From a virus: DNA of 28,229 nt. Below the pieces are notes generated by a model, which did no database searches, was not told where the DNA came from, and was given only the letters and a program-made list of their open reading frames with translations. The stretch is taken from positions 1 to 28,229 of the IMG/VR virus record IMGVR_UViG_3300006617_000247; one strand, written 5' to 3'. The translations under genes were made by a program, and so were the position numbers. Below, one piece after another: positions 22,063-27,570 of the stretch (positions are counted from its first letter, which is position 1; each line of letters begins with the position of its first letter).

Positions 22063-22270
22063 TTTCTAATTTTTCCTCAAGTGCTTTGATGCGTTGATTC
22101 ATAATAGTAAGTAATCTACTGCCATCAGCATCCATTGGAATAGCTCTACTTTCAATAGCCATTTTTTCTAGTTCATCGACCCTAGCATTAAGGTTTGCTA
22201 TTACTTCGTCTTTCTCTTTGAGAACAGTAAACAGTTCTGCTTTAGTCATCTGTGTAGTGCTTTTCTTCAT
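22052..22270 (-). CDS. Small coiled-coil protein
   Basis: A 72-aa protein from the ATG at 22270 (MKKSTTQMTKAEL). Most of it is heptad-like helix (VLKEKDEVIANLNARVDELEKM, then LTIMNQRIKALEEKLENEQ), predicting a two-part coiled coil. The open frame runs on to an ATG at 22375, but that part overlaps two tiny coupled membrane genes. I therefore prefer the inner start, which lies 14 nt after the last of these. The ribosome binding site is weak. The function is unknown. Confidence 0.6.
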   Translation of the reverse strand: MKKSTTQMTKAELFTVLKEKDEVIANLNARVDELEKMAIESRAIPMDADGSRLLTIMNQRIKALEEKLENEQ

Positions 22271-22284
22271 ACTACTACTTATTA

Positions 22285-22365
22285 TTACATTGTTTGTGTC
22301 ATGACAAATACTGATAAAATTATCAATACCTGCATTACAATAAACATGTTGGTTAGTTCTCTCAT
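22285..22365 (-). CDS. 26-aa single-helix membrane microprotein
   Basis: A 26-codon frame starting MRELTNMFIVMQVL and ending MTQTM. After five residues it is one uninterrupted hydrophobic helix. Its ATG overlaps the stop of the 32-aa gene as ATGA, and it ends 14 nt before the start of the coiled-coil gene. The coupling and the clean helix support a real gene, but it is very short, so certainty is limited. Confidence 0.45.
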   Translation of the reverse strand: MRELTNMFIVMQVLIILSVFVMTQTM

Positions 22366-22460
22366 CGTAGATCAAATGCCACCATCATTAAAAACATTAC
22401 CAATGCCGCTATCAGCAAAGGAGACATGTTTTTTAAAAAATTCCAATCATGTTCATCCAT
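22362..22460 (-). CDS. 32-aa single-helix membrane microprotein
   Basis: A 32-codon frame starting MDEHDWNFLKNM, followed by a hydrophobic helix (SPLLIAALVMFLMMVAF) and a short polar end. Its ATG overlaps the stop of the 122-aa membrane gene as TAATG, and its stop overlaps the next ATG as ATGA. It is the middle of three consecutive membrane-protein genes. The charge pattern (acidic N-terminus, Arg at the end) suggests a single-pass topology. The function is unknown. Confidence 0.55.
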   Translation of the reverse strand: MDEHDWNFLKNMSPLLIAALVMFLMMVAFDLR

Positions 22461-22828
22461 TATGTCACCGCCTTTAAAATTTCTACAAATAGTTTACCGT
22501 ACTTGGTAAACCAACCTTCTTCTTCAGTAAGAGCAATGCCATAACTTTCTGCAATCATTATTGCAGTTTCAGTATCTAAAAATGCATTACCTACTAATAG
22601 AAATCCTGCACTAGACACTAACAAGAACATATGATCGTTGTCTCTAAAACTGTGTGTCATTATAAGTACAGAACCTGCAAATAACATTAGATATGCAGTC
22701 AATTCCATGTGTGGATTAATCTTAATACCTAATGCCATTGTCATTCCTAAGAATAACATCGAACAACCTAGCAGTTTTAATGCTGATTGTATAAAATTAT
22801 TAACTTGTCGTTTCTGCTTTGCTGTCAT
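22460..22828 (-). CDS. Three-helix membrane protein
   Basis: A 122-aa protein with a basic N-terminus (MTAKQKRQVNNF) and three predicted transmembrane helices at about residues 15-35 (LKLLGCSMLFLGMTMALGI), 41-58 (ELTAYLMLFAGSVLIMTH) and 66-82 (MFLLVSSAGFLLVGNAF). The C-terminal 40 residues are amphipathic. A CGGAGAAAG ribosome binding site precedes the ATG, which lies 29 nt inside the end of the Api92-like gene. The topology could fit a holin, antiholin or superinfection-exclusion protein; none is supported specifically. Confidence 0.72.
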   Translation of the reverse strand: MTAKQKRQVNNFIQSALKLLGCSMLFLGMTMALGIKINPHMELTAYLMLFAGSVLIMTHSFRDNDHMFLLVSSAGFLLVGNAFLDTETAIMIAESYGIALTEEEGWFTKYGKLFVEILKAVT

Positions 22829-23345
22829 CTTTCTCCGGGTTAGTTAATATAGTAGGATCTGTATGAATCGCTTCTTCCATCTCCTCTTCAATGTATTGTT
22901 CTAAGTCGTCTATAATACCAAACGTTTCATCCAATTCTTGTCCAACTGGATCATTGTTAAAAAAGTCTAGACCTTCATCAGATATAGTTATTGTACCATG
23001 TTCTAAACTGCCTGCAAAATCCATTGAAGGCTCATGATATAATAATTTAATATTAACATCGTTATTGTTATACAAAAATGTTAGAAATGCTTGTTCAGGT
23101 GGCGACCATGCAGATTCAAAGTATCCTTTTAGGATTGCACGACCATTGTCAAGTTTTTTAAAGTCCATACGACCGATGTCTATGTCCCACTTAGTTCCCC
23201 AAGAAGATAAAGCATCATTGTAGTCCCATTCACCAAGTGGAGCCATATGCTCTAAGAACTTTTCGTCTTTACCTGCTTCAAAAAGATCATGCACTAAATC
23301 TGCAGGACCTTCTATCTCAGTATAGTTACCGCACCAATTAGGCAT
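22800..23345 (-). CDS. Api92/YubB-like ferredoxin-fold protein (DUF1281-like)
   Basis: A 181-aa protein with the hallmark start MPNWCGNYTEIEGPAD and later blocks SSWGTKWDID, YFESAWSPPEQAF and YHEPSMDFAG. These match the phage and plasmid family of Api92-like proteins, also called DUF1281, with a ferredoxin-like fold at the C-terminal side. No biochemical role is established that I can name. The last 40 residues are acidic and low complexity. The ATG overlaps the stop of the 56-aa gene (TAATG). Confidence 0.75.
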   Translation of the reverse strand: MPNWCGNYTEIEGPADLVHDLFEAGKDEKFLEHMAPLGEWDYNDALSSWGTKWDIDIGRMDFKKLDNGRAILKGYFESAWSPPEQAFLTFLYNNNDVNIKLLYHEPSMDFAGSLEHGTITISDEGLDFFNNDPVGQELDETFGIIDDLEQYIEEEMEEAIHTDPTILTNPEKDDSKAETTS

Positions 23346-23515
23346 TAGTCATCCAACCCTGGATAAAAGTTATCCGATTTTTCGTTATAGCCATAGAAAG
23401 AACCTTCTTTGTTTGCTTCTTTCTTTTCAGCATCGCTTTTGTTACTAGCACCAAGTGGGTCAAGTAATACTCTTTCCCTTCTTGATAGTTGTGCGTTTTC
23501 TGGCTTATCGTACAT
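23345..23515 (-). CDS. 56-aa hydrophilic protein, unknown
   Basis: A 56-codon frame starting MYDKPENAQLSRRERV, rich in Lys, Asn, Asp and Glu, and ending FYGYNEKSDNFYPGLDD. It fills exactly the gap between two genes, with TAATG overlaps at both ends (23515 and 23345), which strongly supports it as a gene despite its size. There is no hydrophobic segment; it is probably disordered or peptide-like. The function is unknown. Confidence 0.65.
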   Translation of the reverse strand: MYDKPENAQLSRRERVLLDPLGASNKSDAEKKEANKEGSFYGYNEKSDNFYPGLDD

Positions 23516-23865
23516 TATGCTACCTTGCCTTTTTTATACTCAGCCATTGTTTCTTTGATCATTGTTCTGTATTCGCCCATCATTGACCAACCCATGTAGT
23601 CACCTGAGGATTGAATATCAAAACCATAGCCTGACTTTTCGCTTCTACCTTGACCATAAGAGACTTGGGTGACTGGACCAAATACTACTTTGTAATATTT
23701 TTGCTCGTAGTAGTCGCCTCTTTTATCACCCGATATCCAAAATGCGTTATCAGTTCTAGCAACCGGTGTTAGTTTAGCACCAGTACAATGTTTGAAAAAC
23801 TTTTTAAGTTGTTCAGTACTTTGATACTCAGTAGCAAGTACAGTTGTATTTCTTTGTTTAATCAT
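23515..23865 (-). CDS. Unknown 116-aa protein
   Basis: A 116-aa protein starting MIKQRNTTVLATEY. It has a C-terminal half rich in Gly, Tyr and Met (VTQVSYGQGRSEKSGYGFD, then GDYMGWSMMGEYRTMI) and a basic end. There is no membrane segment or recognised motif. Its ATG and stop overlap neighbours by 1 nt (TAATG) on both sides, so it is translated as part of the early run. The function is unknown. Confidence 0.72.
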   Translation of the reverse strand: MIKQRNTTVLATEYQSTEQLKKFFKHCTGAKLTPVARTDNAFWISGDKRGDYYEQKYYKVVFGPVTQVSYGQGRSEKSGYGFDIQSSGDYMGWSMMGEYRTMIKETMAEYKKGKVA

Positions 23866-24377
23866 TATGCAACCTCCTTACATTCTGATTTAAGTTGAGG
23901 ATGATCTGCATCAAACCAACCGTTTTTAGTTTTAAACTGACATGCATAGTCAGACCTAGTATTATTAACACCAGGTGTCCATTGCTCAGCCTTGCCTATG
24001 ATAGCACGGTTCCAATGGCTATATTCAGGGCTGGGAGTGTGATGGGTACGACATTTCCACCCGTCCTTATAAAAGAACTCTACAGGTGTTTCCCAAGGCT
24101 CACAAATTGGGCCTTTACCGTCGCCATTTTTACCAAGATCACGAATCTCCCAGTCCAGGATATATTCTTCAAAATATTCTGACTTGGGCTCAATAAGCAA
24201 TGACAGAGTAGGAATACCTTTCTGTGCAATCTTATTGATTTGAGCAGTAGTCAAATCAGTAACAAAATAAGTGTTACCACCTTTGAACTTCCAATGTTGA
24301 GGACATTCGCCCTCACCTTCCCAATTATGGGCACCGTAGTTTTCACGATGTTGTGTTTGGATAACTAAAGTTTGCAT
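23865..24377 (-). CDS. Unknown phage protein with conserved aromatic N-terminus
   Basis: A 170-aa protein starting MQTLVIQTQHRENYGAH, followed by GEGECPQHWKFKGGNTYFV, a pattern I associate with a family of uncharacterised phage proteins. It is rich in Trp, His, Cys and Pro (ICEPWETPVEFF, KCRTHHTPSPEYSHWN). The Cys/His content could bind metal but no spaced motif is clear. It is linked by TAATG junctions to both neighbours. The function is unknown. Confidence 0.75.
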   Translation of the reverse strand: MQTLVIQTQHRENYGAHNWEGEGECPQHWKFKGGNTYFVTDLTTAQINKIAQKGIPTLSLLIEPKSEYFEEYILDWEIRDLGKNGDGKGPICEPWETPVEFFYKDGWKCRTHHTPSPEYSHWNRAIIGKAEQWTPGVNNTRSDYACQFKTKNGWFDADHPQLKSECKEVA

Positions 24378-24748
24378 TAAACGTTCCTCACTACGTTTTC
24401 GTTATCAAAATTGATAATGTTGCCTTTCTCATCTCTACCTGGAGAAGTTGAAGCATGTATAATACTATCAAAATCTCTAACATCAATACCAGTTCTGTTT
24501 AAAACACTATCAATAACTCTGTCTCTCATCACTTTCATGTGAGGAACATTTATGCTCTCAGGATACTCAGAACCTTCTGGATGATTAATGTTCTCTTCGT
24601 GTCCATACCACATTTCTTCTAAACTGGTAAGTTGGATATTAACACTATCATCGTCGTTTGCGTTGTAGCAAGTAAGTGACCCAATATGGTAACCTGGTAC
24701 AGATACAATTTTGTCCTTGCTTTGGTTCTTAGTATTCAAATTCTGCAT
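24377..24748 (-). CDS. Unknown protein, first gene of the early run
   Basis: A 123-aa protein starting MQNLNTKNQSKDKIV, Asn- and Asp-rich, with no recognised domain. It is the first gene after the consensus sigma70 promoter at 24784-24811, with a TAGGAG ribosome binding site 7 nt before the ATG and a leader of about 30 nt. Being first behind a strong promoter, it should be made early and abundantly in infection, which often marks host-takeover proteins; that is inference. Its stop overlaps the next ATG (TAATG). Confidence 0.75.
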   Translation of the reverse strand: MQNLNTKNQSKDKIVSVPGYHIGSLTCYNANDDDSVNIQLTSLEEMWYGHEENINHPEGSEYPESINVPHMKVMRDRVIDSVLNRTGIDVRDFDSIIHASTSPGRDEKGNIINFDNENVVRNV

Positions 24749-24783
24749 AAAAAACTCCTACCTTTTTTATTTGTTATACTACT

Positions 24784-24811
24784 ATTATACAGAAATATCC
24801 GGTTTTGTCAA
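24784..24811 (-). promoter_or_regulatory. Consensus sigma70-type promoter of the long leftward run
   Basis: On the minus strand TTGACA (24806-24811), a 16-bp spacer and TATAAT (24784-24789), both perfect. An inverted repeat, CGGTT (24800-24804) and AACCG (24810-24814), overlaps the -35 and could be an operator. Transcription would start near 24777, about 30 nt before the 123-aa gene. Confidence 0.8.
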
Positions 24812-24830
24812 CCGTTTTTACCACAAAATA

Positions 24831-24854
24831 TGCATTTAACCACCTTTAAATGCA
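24831..24854. repeat. 9-bp inverted repeat TGCATTTAA / TTAAATGCA
   Basis: TGCATTTAA at 24831-24839 is matched by its complement TTAAATGCA at 24846-24854, with a 6-nt centre. It lies between the leftward promoter and the possible rightward extended -10, so it is well placed for a regulator acting on both. It may also form a hairpin in RNA. Confidence 0.55.
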
Positions 24855-24860
24855 GGTTTT

Positions 24861-24869
24861 TGCTATAAT
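24861..24869 (+). promoter_or_regulatory. Extended -10 promoter candidate, rightward
   Basis: TGCTATAAT on the plus strand is a TGn-TATAAT extended -10; a second TATAAT follows at 24872-24877. No good -35 is seen, which extended -10 promoters can do without. It would give the 44-aa gene a leader of about 145 nt. Confidence 0.4.
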
Positions 24870-24900
24870 TCTATAATCTTTTAATGATGTTTTAATGATT

Positions 24901-24908
24901 GATAAATA
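24901..24908 (+). promoter_or_regulatory. Late-type motif GATAAATA, rightward
   Basis: GATAAATA on the plus strand, the only rightward copy placed upstream of a gene in this window. It would serve the 44-aa gene at 25020 with a leader of about 105 nt that contains the GTAACA array. Confidence 0.4.
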
Positions 24909-24913
24909 AAATT

Positions 24914-24952
24914 GTAACAAAACTGTAACATTAGTGTTACTAACTCGTAACA
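24914..24952. repeat. GTAACA site array with palindrome
   Basis: GTAACA occurs at 24914-24919, 24925-24930 and 24947-24952, and as its complement TGTTAC at 24935-24940. The start-to-start spacings are 11, 10 and 12 bp, close to one DNA turn each, so all sites face the same side. The two middle copies form a perfect palindrome, GTAACA-TTAG-TGTTAC. This looks like an operator for a repressor or activator. Confidence 0.55.
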
Positions 24953-25019
24953 ATCTCCAATAGGGGTAGGTTACATTTCACTAAGTTATAGACTGCGTTA
25001 TCATAATAAGGAGAATGAA

Positions 25020-25154
25020 ATGGCGAAATCCATAGGAATAGTAGCCAGTGCAACTCATCGTTTCGCATTGGATACTTGGGAAAAATTAGATACTTTAATG
25101 AAGTATGGTAGAATCACTAATGTGGCTAAGATAGCCGGAGTTAGTAGTTCATAA
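25020..25154 (+). CDS. 44-aa protein with partial HTH-like end
   Basis: A rightward gene of 44 codons starting MAKSIGIVASATHRF, with an AAGGAG ribosome binding site (spacing about 6 nt) and an intrinsic terminator 5 nt after the stop. The C-terminal ITNVAKIAGVSSS resembles the first helix and turn of a LacI-type helix-turn-helix (IKDVAKLAGVSxS) but ends where the recognition helix would begin. It could be a complete miniprotein or a truncated regulator. The operator-like array just upstream makes self-regulation plausible. The opposite strand is free of convincing genes here. Confidence 0.65.
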   Translation: MAKSIGIVASATHRFALDTWEKLDTLMKYGRITNVAKIAGVSSS

Positions 25155-25159
25155 AAAAA

Positions 25160-25180
25160 GGGAGCAAATGCTCCCTTTTT
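25160..25180. terminator. Bidirectional intrinsic terminator
   Basis: GGGAGC (25160-25165) pairs with GCTCCC (25170-25175) around a 4-nt centre. A run of five T follows on the plus strand, and seven A on the other side give T residues for the minus strand. It ends both the rightward 44-aa gene and the leftward exported-protein gene, whose stop is at 25188. Confidence 0.85.
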
Positions 25181-25187
25181 CTTAGGC

Positions 25188-25568
25188 TTAGCCTTCCCAG
25201 CCATCGTCATTTTCGTCATACACACCGTCGCCGTTTGTATCACATGCACGTTGCCACCACACCATAGTAAAACTCAAACCTTCACTCCATGGAACATATG
25301 AATCACACCATGCATGTGAACCGACTACCATGGCGTCATCTGTTCCGTTATCTACTTCAACATAATCTCGTCGACTAGTTTCAGGAAACTGTTTGAACTG
25401 AATTGTTTTACCATTACTATAAGTTTGTTTTCTGTACAACAAACCTTTAGTAACCATAATTTTTTCACCCTCTGTGAGAGTGAGTGTTGACCCGTCATCA
25501 TAATTAATGACAGTTTGTGCTGATACACTAAAAGAAAATAGTGCTAAAGTTAGTAGTAAGTATCTCAT
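25188..25568 (-). CDS. Exported protein with calcium-loop-like end
   Basis: A 126-aa protein from the ATG at 25568 (MRYLLLTLALFSFSVSAQT), which has an AAGGAG ribosome binding site. The frame extends to an ATG at 25616 without one. Residues 1-17 form a clear Sec signal peptide with a likely SVSA/QT cleavage. The mature part has two cysteines that may form a disulfide, an SHAWCDSYVPW segment, and a C-terminal DTNGDGVYDENDDGW resembling an EF-hand or dockerin calcium loop. An envelope or secreted role during late infection is likely; the exact function is unknown. A GATAAATA motif lies upstream. Confidence 0.78.
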   Translation of the reverse strand: MRYLLLTLALFSFSVSAQTVINYDDGSTLTLTEGEKIMVTKGLLYRKQTYSNGKTIQFKQFPETSRRDYVEVDNGTDDAMVVGSHAWCDSYVPWSEGLSFTMVWWQRACDTNGDGVYDENDDGWEG

Positions 25569-25639
25569 GTCTGTCTCCTTTGATACAATATAATGTACAC
25601 CATATAGGTTGCACATTAGATTGGTCTTACTACAAAATA

Positions 25640-25647
25640 TATTTATC
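25640..25647 (-). promoter_or_regulatory. Late-type promoter motif GATAAATA
   Basis: GATAAATA on the minus strand between the terminator of the acidic repeat-protein gene and the exported-protein gene, 71 nt before the chosen ATG (25568). Confidence 0.55.
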
Positions 25648-25648
25648 C

Positions 25649-25676
25649 AAAAAAAAGCACCCGGAAGGGTGCTTTT
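25649..25676 (-). terminator. Intrinsic terminator of the acidic repeat-protein gene
   Basis: On the minus strand AAAAGCACCC-TTCC-GGGTGCTTTT forms a perfect 10-bp stem with a 4-nt loop, followed by further T residues. It begins 13 nt past the stop at 25690. Confidence 0.85.
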
Positions 25677-25689
25677 GGCGTTAAATTAA

Positions 25690-26478
25690 TTAACCTTGTA
25701 CGTCACCACCGGACATATCTGCGTTACCGTCTTCCATACCTGCTTGTTGAAAAGCATCTACTTCTACGTTTGCTTCTTCCATGTGTACGTTTGCTTCATC
25801 GTGATAATAAATATCAACATTAGCCTCTTCGTGATACACTGGTACTTCTGGTAGTTTATCTTCAGTGTCGCCTATAATCTCTTGAGGTTCTACATCTTCA
25901 TAAACAACATCGTCGTGTGCTGGCATTGGTTCCGGAGCAGGTTCTACTACTGGTGCTTCTTCTACTGGAGCCATTGGTGCTTGATCAATTTCATTAATAC
26001 TATAATCTACAGGTTGTTCTGGAACAACTGGTGCTGGATCTGGCTCTAATGCTGGTTCAACATACTCTTCTACAATTTCTGTAGGAGCAACATACCAATC
26101 ATCAGCATAACCATTTGACCAATCGTTTGTACTTTCTGGTACCCATATATTACCATGCTCTGGTAAGTATGTCATATCTGTATGATAGTTTGTGAATAGG
26201 TTTGAATCATCCCATTCATATTCGTTTGGTGCCATCCAACATTGACAGCACTCGTCCCAATAAGCACCTTCGCCTAATCCTTCTGGACATGGGTGGGTTG
26301 GTGTTGATGGGTGCATGTAGTCGCCTACTGCTGGAGCAACAAATACCTCTTGGTACTGCTCAGGCTCCTCGTGATGTGGAATTTCCCATAGTTTCATTTC
26401 CAGTTTGTTCAACTGTTCTCTGACACCATGAATCATTTCCATGATTTCTTGACGTGGGTCTAACATAATCTTCTCCAT
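25690..26478 (-). CDS. Acidic, Pro-rich repeat protein
   Basis: A 262-aa protein. Residues 1-35 form a charged helix (MIHGVREQLNKLEMKLWE). A Cys/Trp-rich stretch follows near 63-83 (HPCPEGLGEGAYWDECCQCWM), which could bind metal. From about residue 133 it is low complexity: Pro/Glu/Ala-rich (VEPALEPDPAPVVPEQP), then three EANV repeats (HEEANVDIYYH, HDEANVHM, EEANVEV). It is very acidic overall. The layout suggests an extended, probably virion-associated or scaffold-like protein. A possible AATAAATA late promoter lies 59 nt upstream and a strong terminator follows. No homologue is recognised. Confidence 0.75.
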   Translation of the reverse strand: MEKIMLDPRQEIMEMIHGVREQLNKLEMKLWEIPHHEEPEQYQEVFVAPAVGDYMHPSTPTHPCPEGLGEGAYWDECCQCWMAPNEYEWDDSNLFTNYHTDMTYLPEHGNIWVPESTNDWSNGYADDWYVAPTEIVEEYVEPALEPDPAPVVPEQPVDYSINEIDQAPMAPVEEAPVVEPAPEPMPAHDDVVYEDVEPQEIIGDTEDKLPEVPVYHEEANVDIYYHDEANVHMEEANVEVDAFQQAGMEDGNADMSGGDVQG

Positions 26479-26536
26479 ATATGTGTCGTATATTATTTGT
26501 AATTACAATGTGGGGTGTGTGAGGTATATACAAGTG

Positions 26537-26544
26537 TATTTATT
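26537..26544 (-). promoter_or_regulatory. Late-type promoter motif AATAAATA
   Basis: AATAAATA on the minus strand, overlapping the nfuA stop (26543-26545) and 59 nt upstream of the acidic repeat-protein ATG at 26478. Confidence 0.45.
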
Positions 26545-27163
26545 AATAAAATGCGTTTGATGTGTCGCTATGGTCTGTAACATCCTTGATTCCTTTAAGT
26601 TCTGGAATCTCTTTTAACAATGTTTCTTCTACACCATATTTTAGTGTCATATCAACTTGGGCACACCCTTGGCAACCTCCGCCAAAACTAAGTATCGCCA
26701 TTTTATCTTCTGTAATCTCTACTAGGTTACATTCCCCACCATGTGCCGCTATACCTGGATTTATATCATTCCACAACACATAGTTCACTCTTTCTTCTAA
26801 TGAAGCATCTTCACCTACTTTAGGCAACTTACTGTTGGGTGCCTTGATAGTTAAACTGCCACCATATGATTCTTTATCATAATTAACAGTTGCTTCATGT
26901 AAAAATTTTATACTGCTCTGGTCTAAATATACATTTACATTACCAAACTCGTATAACTCTGTTCCTTCTTCTGAACCCTCCCTACAATATGTAAGTAAGG
27001 TCTCTGCTCTTGGAGTTCCTGCTTTGTCAACAAAGATCCGTACACCTACTACTTTTTCTCCCTTAGGATCATTCAAGTTTTGTGTTTCAAGCAGGTTGCT
27101 TAAATACTCTTGAGCAGGTTCTGTTACAGTAATACTGTAATCGTTTCTTGTTATAGTCGACAT
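26543..27163 (-). CDS. nfuA: NfuA-type Fe-S carrier
   Basis: A 206-aa two-domain Fe-S protein closely matching bacterial NfuA. The N-terminal domain (about 10-110) is the degenerate A-type fold with FVDKAGTPRAETLLTYC. The C-terminal Nfu domain has VNYVLWNDINPGIAAHGG, then FGGGCQGC with cluster-binding C164 and C167, then LKEIPELKGIKDVTDH. NfuA carries [4Fe-4S] clusters to target enzymes, especially under oxidative stress or iron shortage. This two-domain form is typical of Gammaproteobacteria and hints at the host lineage. It overlaps the dCMP deaminase gene by 13 nt. Confidence 0.94.
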   Translation of the reverse strand: MSTITRNDYSITVTEPAQEYLSNLLETQNLNDPKGEKVVGVRIFVDKAGTPRAETLLTYCREGSEEGTELYEFGNVNVYLDQSSIKFLHEATVNYDKESYGGSLTIKAPNSKLPKVGEDASLEERVNYVLWNDINPGIAAHGGECNLVEITEDKMAILSFGGGCQGCAQVDMTLKYGVEETLLKEIPELKGIKDVTDHSDTSNAFY

Positions 27164-27570
27164 TGTTCTAATCCTATATTACTTATTTTAAGAAATTCTT
27201 CGCCACTGCCTTTTGCGGCTTTATAATTTATTAAATAATATACACTACTTATCCCCGATTGGTGAATTAACTTTGCACACTCTATACAAGGCATGTGGGT
27301 ACAAAATAATGCTGAACCTTCTGAACTATCAGAACTACGAGCCAACTTTGTAATTGCATTTGCTTCTGCATGTAATACTTCTGGTTTAGTTTTATCTTCT
27401 CCAGGTATCTCACATTCATTATCCCAACCACTAGGCATTCCATTATAACCTATACTAATAATACGATTGTCTTTTACAATAATACAACCTACTTTGGCTC
27501 TGGTTGCATGACTAAGTTTTGCTGTTTCTTCAGCAATAGTCATAAAGTATTTTTTGAACTTACTTTTCAT
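27151..27570 (-). CDS. dCMP deaminase
   Basis: A 139-aa deoxycytidylate deaminase, which turns dCMP into dUMP for dTMP synthesis. The zinc site is H67 with catalytic E69 (HAEAN) and C95/C98 (PCIEC). KVGCIIVKDNRIISIGYNGMPSG is the typical N-terminal block. T4-like phages carry the same function (T4 gene cd) to balance pyrimidine supply. The gene overlaps the ketoacyl synthase gene upstream by 11 nt and nfuA downstream by 13 nt. Confidence 0.93.
   Translation of the reverse strand: MKSKFKKYFMTIAEETAKLSHATRAKVGCIIVKDNRIISIGYNGMPSGWDNECEIPGEDKTKPEVLHAEANAITKLARSSDSSEGSALFCTHMPCIECAKLIHQSGISSVYYLINYKAAKGSGEEFLKISNIGLEQCRL

Noticed and set aside
22261-22310. Promoter-like TTGTCA...TAATAA before the coiled-coil gene, sharing ATGTAATAATAA with the 11.3-kb promoter
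   Set aside because: It falls within the coupled 26-aa membrane gene, the -10 is poor, and the shared 12-mer is AT-rich enough to be chance.
25055-25249. Minus-strand 64-codon frame
   Set aside because: It runs through the bidirectional terminator and lies antisense to the better supported 44-aa gene, with no ribosome binding site.
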